Under the pieces are notes generated by a model. It did no database searches. It had not been told where the DNA came from and was given only the letters and a program-made list of their open reading frames with translations. A stretch of DNA of 64,000 nt from Umbilicaria muhlenbergii. Taxonomy: Eukaryota; Ascomycota; Lecanoromycetes; Umbilicariales; Umbilicariaceae. The stretch is from positions 9,386,497 to 9,450,496 of the forward strand of contig KK106981.1 of the NCBI GenBank assembly GCA_000611775.1. The letters run 5' to 3'. Shown in pieces: positions 36,096 to 47,848 of the stretch (positions are counted from its first letter, which is position 1; the number at the start of each line of letters is the position of its first letter). A program made the translations under genes and the position numbers.

Positions 36096-36623
36096 CTATG
36101 TAGCAGAGGTAATAGGAACGGGAATCGTCTTGATGAGCGTGCATGTAAGGCCCGCATAAGGAGCCCCTCCGTAGCAGTTCAAATAGTCATCCGGGGATGT
36201 GTAGTTGTTGTCGACAACGTAAACACTGCCCGCATAGGCTGTCGGTACCGCGGCCGGCGTGTCGATGAACTCGATGTCCAGCGTAAAGTTGCCGCCGAAG
36301 AATGTGTATGGGGGCGTGAAGTAGAACGTAACAGCAGAGTCGACGCAGTGGACTTGGGACAAGGCAGTGGGATAGTCGGCGGGGAGGTAAGTTGCGCCAC
36401 AGGTGGTATTGCGGAGGCTGTTCGGGTCATAGAATGTGAAGGAGAGGGTGACGTTGTCGGGGCTAGTCCCAGTTGCGCCAGGGATATTGATGGGGCCAGG
36501 GCCGTTGATGTTCATGTTGCTGAGCTGCCATGGTTGCAGAGTTGGTGTGGGAGCTGCGGAAGCGAAACCGGCAAAAGCAAGCGCGAATGGGAGAGCGGAG
36601 CTCAAGCGGGACATGAAAAGCAT
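36096..36623 (-). CDS. Small secreted protein, unknown function
   Basis: A single-exon minus-strand gene of 175 residues. The ATG at 36623 is preferred over upstream in-frame codons because it places a classical signal peptide at the N-terminus: MLFMSRLSSALPFALAFAG, then FASAAP with a good cleavage site. The mature protein is about 155 residues with four Cys (TTCGATY, VHCVDS, LNCYGG, GLTCTL), which could form two disulfides, and several N-glycosylation sequons (NVT, NTT, NFT, NYT). The composition suggests a compact beta-rich extracellular protein. Proteins of this size and layout are common in fungal secretomes and include effector candidates, but I do not recognise the family. A TATATAAA box lies 140 bp upstream. 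The gene looks intact. Confidence 0.8.
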   Translation of the reverse strand: MLFMSRLSSALPFALAFAGFASAAPTPTLQPWQLSNMNINGPGPINIPGATGTSPDNVTLSFTFYDPNSLRNTTCGATYLPADYPTALSQVHCVDSAVTFYFTPPYTFFGGNFTLDIEFIDTPAAVPTAYAGSVYVVDNNYTSPDDYLNCYGGAPYAGLTCTLIKTIPVPITSAT

Positions 36624-36762
36624 GATGGCTGCGGACTGAGATATTTGATAAAGAAGAATACGATGATGGACGGGATGGCGTGCAGGAGGATGCGGTGAGA
36701 AATTAGCTGATATCAAGATAAGATGAGGGGAGGCGAACCCATGGTGGCTGTTGGGGTGTGTG

Positions 36763-36770
36763 TTTATATA
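36763..36770 (-). promoter_or_regulatory. TATA box of the secreted-protein gene
   Basis: TATATAAA on the minus strand, 140 bp upstream of the chosen ATG at 36623. The distance fits a fungal core promoter with a roughly 100-bp 5' UTR. Confidence 0.6.
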
Positions 36771-36799
36771 GCCATCCTTTTTCCCTTGGCACAACACAG

Positions 36800-38239
36800 T
36801 CTATTACGCAGCAACGGACCTGACGCATCAGCAGGGTTCTGTCAGCTTCTATTACGTGAGATAAACACGAGTATCACTCTCCAAAAAAAAGAGGTCCATC
36901 TGAGCATACGATGCAACGGAAGCGGGATATTGACAGCCAGCGAAGAAAACAACCATCGCTGGGGTGATCGAGATAAATCGCCATGAGCGTTCCATAGGCG
37001 AGGCGCCACGTGCGGTACTGCCCCCAGTCACTTATCAACGATCAACAAACACCCCACGTTGCGAAAAAAGAAAAGCCGGTTGAAAACGAGAAAAGCATTT
37101 TAACACCGTGGTAAATAGCAACAAATAGTCCAATAAGCCATCCTAGAATACGTCAGCTTAGGCCCATGTTTTGATTCGTATGCACATCTCTTCGACCTCC
37201 TTCCACAACATTGCTGTACTGTCGGTCTGGAACTTTTCTCGATGTCACAGTCAGCTGTGACCGTGGTTCTGCGTAGTCAGCGTTGTAGGCCACGTGTTCC
37301 CTACAGTGTGCAGTCGCGGCGAATAAGCACGGCATATATTTGTGGCGGTCACGAGAATGGATACGGAGGATCCATGACGGAATGCGCAGCTCAACCATCT
37401 CAGCTGGATTGCCACTATCTCGCTTATCGCTGCCAAGCGCCAAGGATATGCGCATCAAGCCTCAGCCCTTTTCCTCAGCCCTTTTCCTCAGCCCTGCCGT
37501 GGCTTGAGCCTCGCATGCATGCATCATCGAATGGCGCTATTAGCTCGCCGCAAGTCCTATTCTTGGCCAAGCTGACAGTGCGAATGTCGTGCACTATCGT
37601 GTACGAGTGACATTTACTGCAAGGTAGAAAACGCGCTGCACATAGCACTTTCCAGGAAGGCCACTCTGTTGGGCTAGTCGGTTATCTTTGCGGTAAGATC
37701 AAGACACAAGCTGCCTTACAGCCTTGCAGCCGTTACAATGACGTTTGACGACTTTCTTCTTTCAACTTCGTCCATCGTTCAACGCAGCGGCAACTCAGTC
37801 CCTTTTGTATGCTTGCCTGGCATGCCTAATGGCCTGCTAAATGAAATGCATCAGCCAGTCCCACAAGATGAATATGTCCATGCTTTATGTATTCCTTCTG
37901 TTCATCTTACTATGGACCGACGTTGGTGCTACCTCGGATATGCGAAGAACGCCAGAGGCGGTGAGTGTAAGCAGCCATCAGCAATTCACTGCCAATTGAA
38001 AGGATGATGGCAAGACCTCTGGCATCTTATCCGCCCACTCCGAGGCTCGAGCCGGAAGGCGTTCCGTATGTAGTTCTCACAGGATTCGAGACGAAAAGTC
38101 ACTTGTCATGTGAATATGCATAGGATTACAGTCATGTCTGCCAAATACTTAGGCTCTTGTGGCTCTTGTTTCTTTCGTGTTTTCATAGCTCAAAACCCCT
38201 CATAGCAGCTCAAACCAGCTCAATTGAAGTTGTTCAAGC
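36800..38239. other. Intergenic between divergent secreted-protein and oxidase genes
   Basis: It lies between the promoters of the minus-strand gene at 36623 and the plus-strand gene at 38240. It contains a short ttttcctcagccc triplication (about 37465-37500). Open frames at 37242-37610 and 37738-38007 lack domains, introns or signal peptides and are not called. Confidence 0.45.
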
Positions 38240-41200
38240 ATGGGGTTCTTCAATACATGCTGGGATGTTCTTGCTTACCTTGGACTCTTCGGTCAATTAG
38301 ATTACACACACAATGCACTACAGATCCCACTGCAGGATCATCCCTCACTTACCAAAGTCACCAACCCACCCAATGATTACGCGATCGTTGGAAAGACTTA
38401 CCCCGATGCACCTTTCGCTTGCTCATATCCCTCTTTACAAGCCCAGGGATGGCTTTTCTGTAACGACGAGAATCAACGATCCTGCTGGCTCACCAATCCC
38501 CAGCAGATACAGCCATTGTGGTCCAAGTATGACATCAACACCGACTATGAGAAGCTCGTACCTGAGGGTATAGAGCGGGAAGTTCGTGGAAAATCCATGC
38601 TACCCTGAGCCGCGCTAACGTCGTTATAGTACTGGCTGGATGTGGAAGGCGAGATCCTATACTGCACCACGGCTCTCTAGGTCGGTGCTGACTAGGTTAG
38701 ACGTGGAGATTGCTCCTGATGGCTTTAAGAAACCACGGGGAAAGGTGTTCAACGGAATTTATCCAGGACCACTGATTGGTATGATCCCGATGGGGCCAGT
38801 TATATTAACTGACTGACGTTGTCGTGGCAGAGGCGTGCTGGGGTGATAACATCAGTGCGACCTCCTAATTCCGTTACCACGTTGTTGGCTGATTGGTATT
38901 AGCAATACACGTTACCAATCGCTTGAGCGATAACGGAACCACTGTGCACTGGCATGGCGTTCGGCAGCTTAACTCGAATGAAATGGATGGCGTCAATGGT
39001 ATCCTAATTCTTCTCCCACATGTTCTTTCGATTATATGGCTAATATATATCAGGCGTCACCCAGTGTCCTATTGCGGTCGGTTCTTATCAGACTCGGCGC
39101 TAAACGCGAGAGTCGGGTTAGCTAATTTCTAGTTATAGGAGAACTCAACGTTCACCTACAAATTTCGCGCAACTCAATACGGTCATTCTTGGTACCATAG
39201 GTAAGTCCATAAACATATCCAGTCATAATTAAAGTTGTCTAATGTGCCTGCAACCACAGTCACTACTCCTTGCAGTACCCCGACGGTGCAGCTGGTATGT
39301 TACTCTCACCCGCAAAGTTCTTCCTCGTGGCGCAAAATTAAGTCCATGTCATATAGGACCTCTACTCATTCATGGCCCTACAAGCGCGAATTACGACATT
39401 GAGTGGGATCCAATTTTTATCGGTGACTGGAGTCATAATAGTGCATTTGCCGATTTCCATAAGGAGCTAGTTCCTCCGGTCCCCACGGTGCAAAGTATCC
39501 TTTTGAACGGCACTGGTATGTACTTGATGTTTTATGTAAATAACATAAGCCAGCCCCAGTAGCTAATGAAGTTCAGGGAAGTACATTTGCGACGAGATCG
39601 AAGCCGCAAATAACTGCACAGGTGGTGGCTACACATTCAACAGAACTGTCACTCAAAAGAAACGCTATCGTACGTATTTGAGCCAAAGCTCGTCGAGCTT
39701 GGATTTTCTAAACTGTTTGTCGCCCTAGTTCTGCACTTAATCAATACATCCACGGAAACCACGTTCATTTTCTCCATCGACAACCACGAACTACAAGTCA
39801 TATCAACCGATTTCGTTCCCATCTATCCATATAATACCACATCACTACGGATTGGTATCGGTGAGTTTCAACCAACGCAGGAACATCATAAACCAGCACT
39901 AACCGCAGAGAAGGCCAGCGATACGACGTCATAGTCACAATGAATGCCCTCCAGCAATTTCCACAAACGCCCAACCAAAGCTACTGGATTCGCACAGGTA
40001 GACTCTCTCCAGAGACTACAACAAAGCTCTCTATACTAACACCAAGTAACTTAGTCCCCGCTACAGGTTGCGGAACCATCCAGGCAAATCAAAGCGACCC
40101 ACGCACAGGAATAATCCACTACAGCGGCTACCCGAAGACCACCCCGGTATCAAACGCCTCTAGCTTTTCAACTAATTGTACCGACGAACCGTACGAGAGC
40201 CTCGTACCGATTGTAAAATGGGCCGTTGGACAGCACCCTGCCAACGACCCATCGGTGGATACTTACGAAGCAGGCGTATCGCCAGCCCCAAATTCGACCT
40301 TTACAGAGCCTCATGGGAATGTCAGTCGCTGGGATCTGACTGATACACCACTCTGGTAAGCCTATCTGACCTGTCTATCTTGTCATTATAAGTAGAACTC
40401 CTGCGACTCGGACGTAACAGAGCAGCCAGAGCCTCAACTGACCGGCACCAGGCTCGACTTCTCCAACCCAACCTTCCTACACTTGGATGACACAGTCTCC
40501 TGTGTTGAATTTAGGCGCTGTCGGCTTACGGCAGTCGCTTATCGGGGTTGATATCGGTGTTGGATGGTAGGCAGGGTTTAGGGTTTTCAGGGTTCAGGCA
40601 GGCACGGCGGGGCCTTATAGTTAGCTGGTTCCCACATTGTTCTTGGCTAGTTAGTCAGTCCTTATCGATATTTACAACATCCTGGCCAGACGAATATTGC
40701 GTGATCCCTGAGGACTACGTCGACGATGTACGTACACGTATCCGCCCAGCCCATTCTCACACTTCACACTAACATCTAATCCGTAACACAGTGGGTCTAC
40801 ATAATCGTCACCGGTACGACCTCCACCTCCCAGAAACCCCCGTCCCCCATTTCCATCTCCACTGACCCCATTGAACCAGGCACGCAAATCAGCTCCCTCC
40901 CACGCGGCAAACGTGCCGTCGCCGCCGCGCATCCCATTCACTGTCAGTGGCTCCTCCCCCCCCGCCCCCAATATCCCCTCTCCTTGCATCCCCATCCCTC
41001 CACCAGACCCCCACCCCCCACTAACCCCCCCGTTCCCGCCCCTAGTACACGGCCACGACTTCGCCATCATCGGGCAAAGCCACAACCCCTACAACGAAAC
41101 CACCTCCCCGCTAACATTCAAATACGACAACCCCCCCCGACGCGACGTCGCGCTCCTCCCCGCGGGCGGGTACCTAGCCCTCGCCTTCCGCAGCGACAAC

Positions 41201-41555
41201 CCAGGGGTATGGTTGCTACACTGTCACGTTGGTGAGTCCTTCCCCCATTGCGTCTCCCTACCGTTTTAGAACCGCGCCTCCCGAACTACCTAGCTACTAG
41301 CTAGCGGACGTTAGGTTAGGTTGGGTTGGGCTGGGTTGGCAGGGTGGTTAGTGGACAGTGGAACGAAACAAGCTGATGATATGACCAACCTACGCAGCTT
41401 GGCACGCGTCCTCGGGTTTGGGGATGCAGATCCTCGAGCGGCAGAGCGACATTTACGACTCGTTGGACGCGGGGGCGTGGAGTAAGATCCGGCGGCATTG
41501 CGACGAGTGGGATGTATGGGATTTGGCGTATTCGCAGGATGACTCCGGTATATAG
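38240..41555 (+). CDS. Laccase-type multicopper oxidase, intron-rich
   Basis: All four copper-ligand motifs are present once introns are removed: [38 protein letters not shown] and [17 protein letters not shown]; the axial position after the Cys is Leu. The product is a secreted-type phenol or metal oxidase of about 655 residues. Exons: 38240-38581, 38630-38648, 38701-38778, 38831-38854, 38903-38998, 39054-39076, 39139-39200, 39260-39294, 39357-39515, 39577-39669, 39729-39860, 39911-39997, 40055-40355, 40452-40501, 40690-40727, 40792-40813, 40880-40942, 41046-41231, 41398-41555. Phases agree throughout. Exon 2 is only 19 nt and intron 2 appears to be GC-AG. The junction between 40501 and 40690 is the least certain. 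The N-terminus is hydrophobic, though not a textbook signal peptide. The gene is convergent with the MFS transporter at 41967, and it is apparently intact. Confidence 0.85.
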
Positions 41556-41966
41556 GGGTAGCGGAGACGAGCGGGGGAGAGGGGAAATGGGAAAGGGAAA
41601 AGGGTTAGGGGGAGAGGTGCTGAGAAAGAGATTTCAAGAGATGGGGCAGGGTGCGACATCGCGTGTAGCGGGAGGCTTCTCATCTTAATTTCATTATTGT
41701 CTGAATGTGCGATTACTGGGGGGAAAGGAATACGAGTAGAAGCCGGCTTGGGCTACTATGTTGAAGAGAACTCTATCGAAAAGTACTTAGTCTAGAAGGA
41801 AAGAATCAAGCTGTCAAAGCGATAGTATAAATGCAAAAGTCCCCGCTTCAAGGTCATCTCCTGCGATACCGAGCGTCCACGCCCGTCCCACCCTTGACTT
41901 ATCATAGACTCGCATACAAGACTATCAATTCACTTCCGCACTGCGCAAGCCCCATCCCTCGTACGA

Positions 41967-43622
41967 CTACTTCCCCCCGGGCAACTCCTTCCCCCCAGCA
42001 GTCCCCTCACCCCCAACCGGATTCATCTCCACCTCCCCCCCCTTCTCCACCTCGACCTCCTTTTTCATATCCCCATCACTCTCCTCATCCCCGTCCCCCT
42101 CCAATCCCGTATCCAACCTTTCCCCATAAAGATCTTTCGGATTAAAAGCCCACGTCCCCGTCGGAAGAAAAGTCGCCAACAAAATAACAACCGTAACAAC
42201 GGTAAACTGCACACCCGCCACATTCCTCACAGCTCCATGAATATCCCCACCACCGCCCGACCCGCCCGTCGCCGCGTACACGCTATCGATATACCTCCCC
42301 AGCAACGGCGAGGAGATGGCGTAGATGACGATGTAGGTCGAGTACAAAAACGCCATGACCGCTCCCAGCGCCGAGACGTTGCTAGTTTCCGAATCATGCC
42401 TCGCGAGCAGCGCTTGGATATACGCAGCGAGAGAAACATCGCCGGCAGCCCAGCCGAAGGAGATGGGGATGAAGGTCCCCGCGACGGCCCAAGCCTGGGA
42501 GACCTGGCCCATAGGTGGGTACCAATAGGGCAGGTACCAGACGATCAGAAGCATGAGACAGTCAAGACGGAGCCAGGGGATAGGGGTGGTGACGACGTTA
42601 GTGAAGAGGAAGACGAAGAGGGCGCCTAGCAGTTCGCCGAAGTTGGAGCCTCCGACCATGATCTGTGACCAGGCGCTATTACCGAGATAGCGGCGCGCAA
42701 TAGTGGGAGCGACGGCGTTCTCGAGATAGCGGTGAGCGTAAAGACCGATAGTGTAGCCGGGAAGGAGCCAGACGAATTTGCGGGAAGAGAAGATAATCCT
42801 ACCGCCAGTCCAGGCAGATTGGAAGAAGAGGATGAACCCAGTGAATGTGGCTCTGATATACGACGGTTGCTTTTCCAAGCGGGTGAGTTCGACGGGTTTG
42901 AAATTGAGGTTCGAGACGAAGAACCATGTGATGGCGGTGAGGGAGAAGCAGATCGGGGTGATGAAGAAGGACATGTTATTTCCCAAGCCTGGGATGAGGC
43001 CGAGGGCGGTGCAGAAGGCGCCGGCGGTGCCGGAGACTTCGTAGAAGATGTGGACGATGGCGTCCATGCGGCGGAGCTTTTGGACGTTGCCGCCGACGAT
43101 GTCTTTGGGGATGACGTGGCGGATGAGTTCGACCATGCCGTAAGCTATGCCGGTGACACAGTAGATGGGAATGATGCCGTCGGTGTTGTAGCCGCCGTAG
43201 TAGGAGAAGTCATTTTTCTTGTGCATTTTGGACCAATCCTTGGGCTTGATGCGGCCACCCGTCGAGGCATCTACGACCAGGAGGATGGCGGTAAGGAGAC
43301 CGAAGACGAAGATCGCTACAGAAAGGACGAGCCGAGTGGGGAACCTTTTGATTAGTGGTGCGATGAGGATGGCGCCGACACATTGAAAGGCCTGGTTAAG
43401 ACCGGTGAGGAGACCGACTCGTTCAAAGGTCTTTGCTGTGGTTCCACTCCGTATAGTGTCGTAATCGTATCGGTTGGTCGCTAGAGCGACGATAGATCCG
43501 TTGAAGGCTTCGAGACCAAATTTATATAACATTATACCAGCAATGTAAATGCAGATGTTGCGTTTCTCCTCGCGGGAAAAGAGTCGCCAGCTGTCCAAGA
43601 CAGAAGCCTTGATGTTCGGCAT
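41967..43622 (-). CDS. MFS transporter
   Basis: A single exon of 551 residues. The start at 43622 (MPNIKASVLDSWRLFSREEK) is preferred because upstream in-frame sequence lacks an ATG in good context and a TATAAA lies about 110 bp upstream (43729-43734). The protein has about 12 hydrophobic segments, for example NICIYIAGIMLYKFGLEAF, VLSVAIFVFGLLTAILLVV and AWAVAGTFIPISFGWAAGDV, with a long central loop. It ends in an acidic, Glu/Gly-rich cytosolic tail (about the last 60 residues). The overall pattern fits an uncharacterised fungal branch of the major facilitator superfamily; the substrate is unknown. It is convergent with the multicopper oxidase, 411 bp apart, so joint function is possible but not shown. 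Confidence 0.85.
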   Translation of the reverse strand: MPNIKASVLDSWRLFSREEKRNICIYIAGIMLYKFGLEAFNGSIVALATNRYDYDTIRSGTTAKTFERVGLLTGLNQAFQCVGAILIAPLIKRFPTRLVLSVAIFVFGLLTAILLVVDASTGGRIKPKDWSKMHKKNDFSYYGGYNTDGIIPIYCVTGIAYGMVELIRHVIPKDIVGGNVQKLRRMDAIVHIFYEVSGTAGAFCTALGLIPGLGNNMSFFITPICFSLTAITWFFVSNLNFKPVELTRLEKQPSYIRATFTGFILFFQSAWTGGRIIFSSRKFVWLLPGYTIGLYAHRYLENAVAPTIARRYLGNSAWSQIMVGGSNFGELLGALFVFLFTNVVTTPIPWLRLDCLMLLIVWYLPYWYPPMGQVSQAWAVAGTFIPISFGWAAGDVSLAAYIQALLARHDSETSNVSALGAVMAFLYSTYIVIYAISSPLLGRYIDSVYAATGGSGGGGDIHGAVRNVAGVQFTVVTVVILLATFLPTGTWAFNPKDLYGERLDTGLEGDGDEESDGDMKKEVEVEKGGEVEMNPVGGEGTAGGKELPGGK

Positions 43623-43742
43623 GATGAAAAGAACCAAGTGACCGTATGCACTTGCGGAAAGAGAAGCAGCGAGCTTGGAGAAGAGAGTAACGAATTGAGA
43701 TGATTCAAACAGATTCCAGCTTCCTGGGTTTATACAAAACAC

Positions 43743-44670
43743 CTACTCGACGAAAAACTATCGAGTAGCCAGCCATGAAGCAACCATGATGACCACATGG
43801 GCTTCACGCACATCAATGACAATAGCTTCAGAGGCAAAACCATTATTCCCGGGCTGGGCATCAGTCACGGGTCCTTGACTCTGTCGAAGTCATCCCAAGG
43901 GATGGGGGGACGGTGTCGTGTGCTCCAGTGAGGGAGCTCCGACGCCTACACGTGGGCGAGTGTCCAAGAGCCTCCAAGAGCCTCCAAGAGCCTCCAAGAG
44001 ATACCAAGTGCACCGCCTTGAACGACATGTTCCGTGTGCATATCGAAAGTCTTAGTAGTGCCCTTAGTATTCTTCGTTCTGTCGAGTTGGTCGTGGCGAG
44101 AGATGAAAAGACGAAAAATTTCGGATCCGGCTTGCGCGGCCTGGAGCGCGCCAAGGGCTTGGGGTCGAAGCGCCGGCGAATCAGAGGCCGGCCCGCCGAA
44201 CACAGCCTCGATTCCAGCCCACCGAGCAAGAAGCAAAAGAACTATTGGGCAGAGCGTAGAAGGCATCACGTACGGAGTAAACAATGTACATTGATTTCTG
44301 TTCCCTCCTCCCTTTTACTTAGTACTCTTGCATCTCTCTTCCATTTTGCAGGGCAAATAGTCAACTCACAAACATTTGCTCGCAGTGGACGTCGAAATCA
44401 TATTCTTGCCTGCCTGACCACTCGAAATGCCCATTCCGAGCCCGTGGAGGCGGTAGAATCTTATTAGATGCATACTTGGTCGGTTGGTAGCCCCGCATAC
44501 AGCACACGCCAGCACGACGGTGATGAAGGCTCCCAACCACCCAGCAGCCAGTACCTACATCCACCAAATAGCCCTTACGCCGTGGCCGTGCCTTCCTCCG
44601 AGCCCGTGCCTTCCTCGGCGCCACCCTGGATATCGCGCCGTACGCCGCCGCCCCCGACCCATGTATGCCC
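43743..44670. other. Intergenic, no supported gene
   Basis: A 10-bp tandem repeat (CCTCCAAGAG, about four copies near 43963-44001) lies here. Several overlapping frames are open on both strands because the DNA is GC-rich, but none shows a domain or a consistent start. The right part is the 3' flank of the gene ending at 44671. Confidence 0.45.
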
Positions 44671-46474
44671 TCAGAAGCTAATCACTTGCCCATCCTCCCC
44701 CGCAAACGGGGGCACATTGATATCAAACTCCTCGTCGTCCGCACAAAGCCTGTCGACCACACATCCGGCCCGATGCAGCACCTGCGCCGGGATGCCCTGC
44801 CCCTTGTGAGTCAAAAGATGCTGCAGCAACATGTCAATTCCGCCAAAGACCGGCGTCGGCTCATTGCCCGTGCAGCAGAAGATGCACCCGTAATTGTACT
44901 GACTCTTCACCACCTTGGATTGCGTGATATGCGACTTGGCCAGGAACGACCAGCGGAAGCGGATGCCCGATTTGGAAACGCGCACCTTGGGGTCGAAAGA
45001 TGGGCACTTCTTCGTGCCGAACATTTGGCCCTCGAAGGCGCATTGTTTGCTGACGCATTTCCAGAAGTAGTACGTCGACGCCCCGGGGCCCACATCTTGC
45101 CGGCGTTTCATGCCACCTTTGGGATCGCCAATCTGCATCCTCCACGCTCCTTCACAGAAGCCACCGTAATTGTTGTCGGCCGAGGGCAGGATCATCTTCG
45201 GTGCTTGCTGCGGGAAGAATTGGTTGGTATAATGGGGTTCCACCTCTTCCACGTCGCTTGTTCGAGGGTGAGAGGTTGCTCGAGCGGGGACGCTCGACGT
45301 CATGGATGAATCGTCATGACCGCTATCTCCTTCTCCCCATACATTTTCTGTGAGCTCGTCGAAGTCGGTTTCGCTTTCGTCAGCGGCTCGGGTTCCCGGT
45401 CGAGATTGGTCATGGTGTCCGTTTGACTGAGACCATGAGGCGCTGCCGGGGCTCTTATCCGTTGCCGCTCGGGTACCATATGGACTATCCGACCTTGAAG
45501 GGCGTATTGGTGGTCTGCCGTTGCTCCCAGTGGAACTCGTGCGCATGAACTTGCTGAGAAAGGACGTCTTCCGCGGCTTGCAGTCCTGCAAAGGGGTTGG
45601 AGTCATTGTAGCATCCTCAGGTCCTTTCGGTATTTGCAGCTCGCCATACGGTGTATTCGTGACAATGGTCGCGCCACTCATACTCTTCAAGGTACTCTGG
45701 GATGTCAAGGATGGGAAAGTTCGAGAGGTCGAGTTGCCGGGTAACGGAGGTTCGCCGTAGCTGTTAGGGCTCCATGGTGCCTGGCTGATAGCAGTCTGTG
45801 AGATCCTGTCGAGCAGCGATTGCTCTTTTATTGCCGATGACAGCGTATCCATATTCCATTGGGGAATGTGTGATGTCGTCTGAGAGGGCGCGCTGTGGTG
45901 ATATTGCTGGGCTTTTATTTCGACCGGTGACGGTATGTCCCCATGCTCAGCAGCTGCGTCCAGGCGTTCGTAAAGTTCGCACAGTGCCTTGACCGCCTGT
46001 TTCGGAACTGACATCAGCATCGACCTCACTCGCTCGGAAGGCCGGCAGCACGTACTTGGACCCTTCCCCGATTGGATGCACGCTCCAGTTCCCTGAAATC
46101 AATCATTGTGTCATCCTCCACCGCGCGCCGCAGGTGTGCCAGGAGCGTCCTCAGAAGTTCAAGCTCAATATCCCTGAGCCTGTTGATGGCGATCTCTATC
46201 AAGACGTAAGCGCTTGCGTGACTAGGACAGAGCATGTCGACATACGATCTCCATTCGCAAATTCGCATCCGAAATCCCTCAGGCCACTGTCCCGCTGCGC
46301 CTCGATGGTCAGCGGAGCGCGTTCCAACGATTCTTCCAGGTATGGGGGCGGCAGAGGAGCTTTTCTCGCTTTCCGCTTATCCTTGATCTGACGGACGAGC
46401 CTGTTGCCGTCGTTGAAGGCCGACACGACAGCGGCGACGGCGCTGATGACGGCCAGTGCTTCGAGTCCCGACAT
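44671..46474 (-). CDS. Conserved fungal protein with helical N-terminus and C2H2-like metal site
   Basis: Three exons: 46474-46246, 46195-46056 and 45996-44671, with introns of 50 bp (GTATGT...GATAG) and 59 bp (GTACGT...AACAG). Both joins keep frame, giving about 564 residues. The N-terminus (MSGLEALAVISAVAAVVSAF, then NRLVRQIKDKRKARK) is the helical leader found in many Pezizomycotina proteins of unknown role. A coiled alpha-helical part (INRLRDIELELLRTLLAHL) follows, then a long Ser/Pro-rich disordered region (about residues 150-370). The conserved C-terminus has WKCVSKQCAFEG, then YGCIFCCTG...GIDMLLQHLLTHKG, a C-x2-C...H-x3-H arrangement that could bind zinc. It is intact. The function is unknown; nucleic-acid or protein binding is a guess. 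Confidence 0.8.
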
Positions 46475-47848
46475 GGCGGATGTCGCTCTGTACGACGAAG
46501 AGACGCGGGGTCATGGATCGGATGGGTGTGACAGGCCGAGCGCTGCGTTGTCGTGGCAGACGCAGGCTTGATGCTGACATCTGAATGCGAAGCAAGAAGC
46601 AGAGCGTCGCAGGCCTCACCGCTCCAGAATTCGAAGTCGCATGTATGAATACCTTCGCACATGCTGACGTGGGGGCAGCGATCAAGGCTCGAGTCAAGGC
46701 TGCTCAGGCTTAGCCGGGCTGCGCCCGACGAGTCACTTGAAGCTTGCATAAAGTGGCGTGCATAAGGCCAGGAATAAGGTATTTATCCCTGTTCTATCCC
46801 TGTTTTATCCCTGTTCGACGGGACCGTCCTCGTACTCCGGAGTCCCCCTCGTCCCCCTCGTCCTCCTCACCGATCATTCCATGCTTCATGCGCTGCTTCA
46901 TGCACCGCTTCGGCCTGAACGCCAAGTGGATTGTACCGAGTAGATGAGTCCGTCCGCACTGCCGTCCACATCCATCATATCAACAAAGCCAAGCACGCAT
47001 GCGGGGAAAGGCGAGAGTAAAGCAAGGGAGAATCATGCTAACGGCAACTAGTGGAAGCTTAGACAACAGTAACGTCACTCCGCACTTTCGGACTCCTCAG
47101 ACCTTAAATCACTCAGCCTCTAAATCACTCAGCCTCATAGACTACCTCATCGATTCAAGCAAAGTGACTATCAGTTGATGAACGTGCAGTTCCTGGAGAT
47201 CCTCAACTCTGCTTTCATCCACTGCTTGAGCTTCAAAGAAGGGAACAGTACAGCAACAATTCGTACTTCAATCCCCGACGAGGAACATGACAATATCGCC
47301 CTACAATGTTCCCGACTCCGAAGGCCCGTATACCCTCGTCCATCCAATGCAAATCTCTTTCTGCCCATTGCTGTTTGTTCCAAAACTACCGCCCTGCAAT
47401 GGGAGTAAGGTCCGAATGCGAAGGATGGCCTGCTGGCCCACTCGGCGGGGCGGGCTTCTGACAGCAGGCCTCGCAGGGATGTGAGGTAGGCGCAATTATA
47501 CCTGCTGAGAGGTCAGAGTATCGCCCTTGCTGCGCCCCTAGAGCCGGACCGGTTGCGTAACCAGAGGCGTCTTGTATCTGAGGTCCTGCCCCATCCCGTA
47601 GGCCTTGTGCTATTGTCCGAACAACGTTGAGAATGGCGTCCAGTCGAGCGGACTGAACGGAATAACGGGGCTCGGAGGAGTTCTGACATGATATCTAGCC
47701 CTGACCAAACCATCTTGAATCCATCCAGAACCTTTCAGGGGCTATGTTCCGCCATGTATCCCAGCTCCAGTCGCTCGTACTGCTCGGACAAGCTTTCGAA
47801 CAGGCCGTGAACCAAAGGTAGTCGTAGGTAGCAATACCATCATCGAAT
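46475..47848. other. Intergenic, no supported gene
   Basis: The left part is the promoter side of the gene starting at 46474. A short tatccctgtt triplication lies at about 46780-46815. The 60-80 codon frames here overlap each other on both strands and have no supporting features. Confidence 0.4.

Noticed and set aside
37738-38007. 89-codon open frame before the oxidase gene
   Set aside because: No recognisable feature; it lies in the likely promoter region of the oxidase.
42732-43355. 207-codon plus-strand frame antisense to the MFS gene
   Set aside because: It is the mirror of a GC-rich membrane protein gene and consists of Asp/Glu/Gly-rich shadow sequence.
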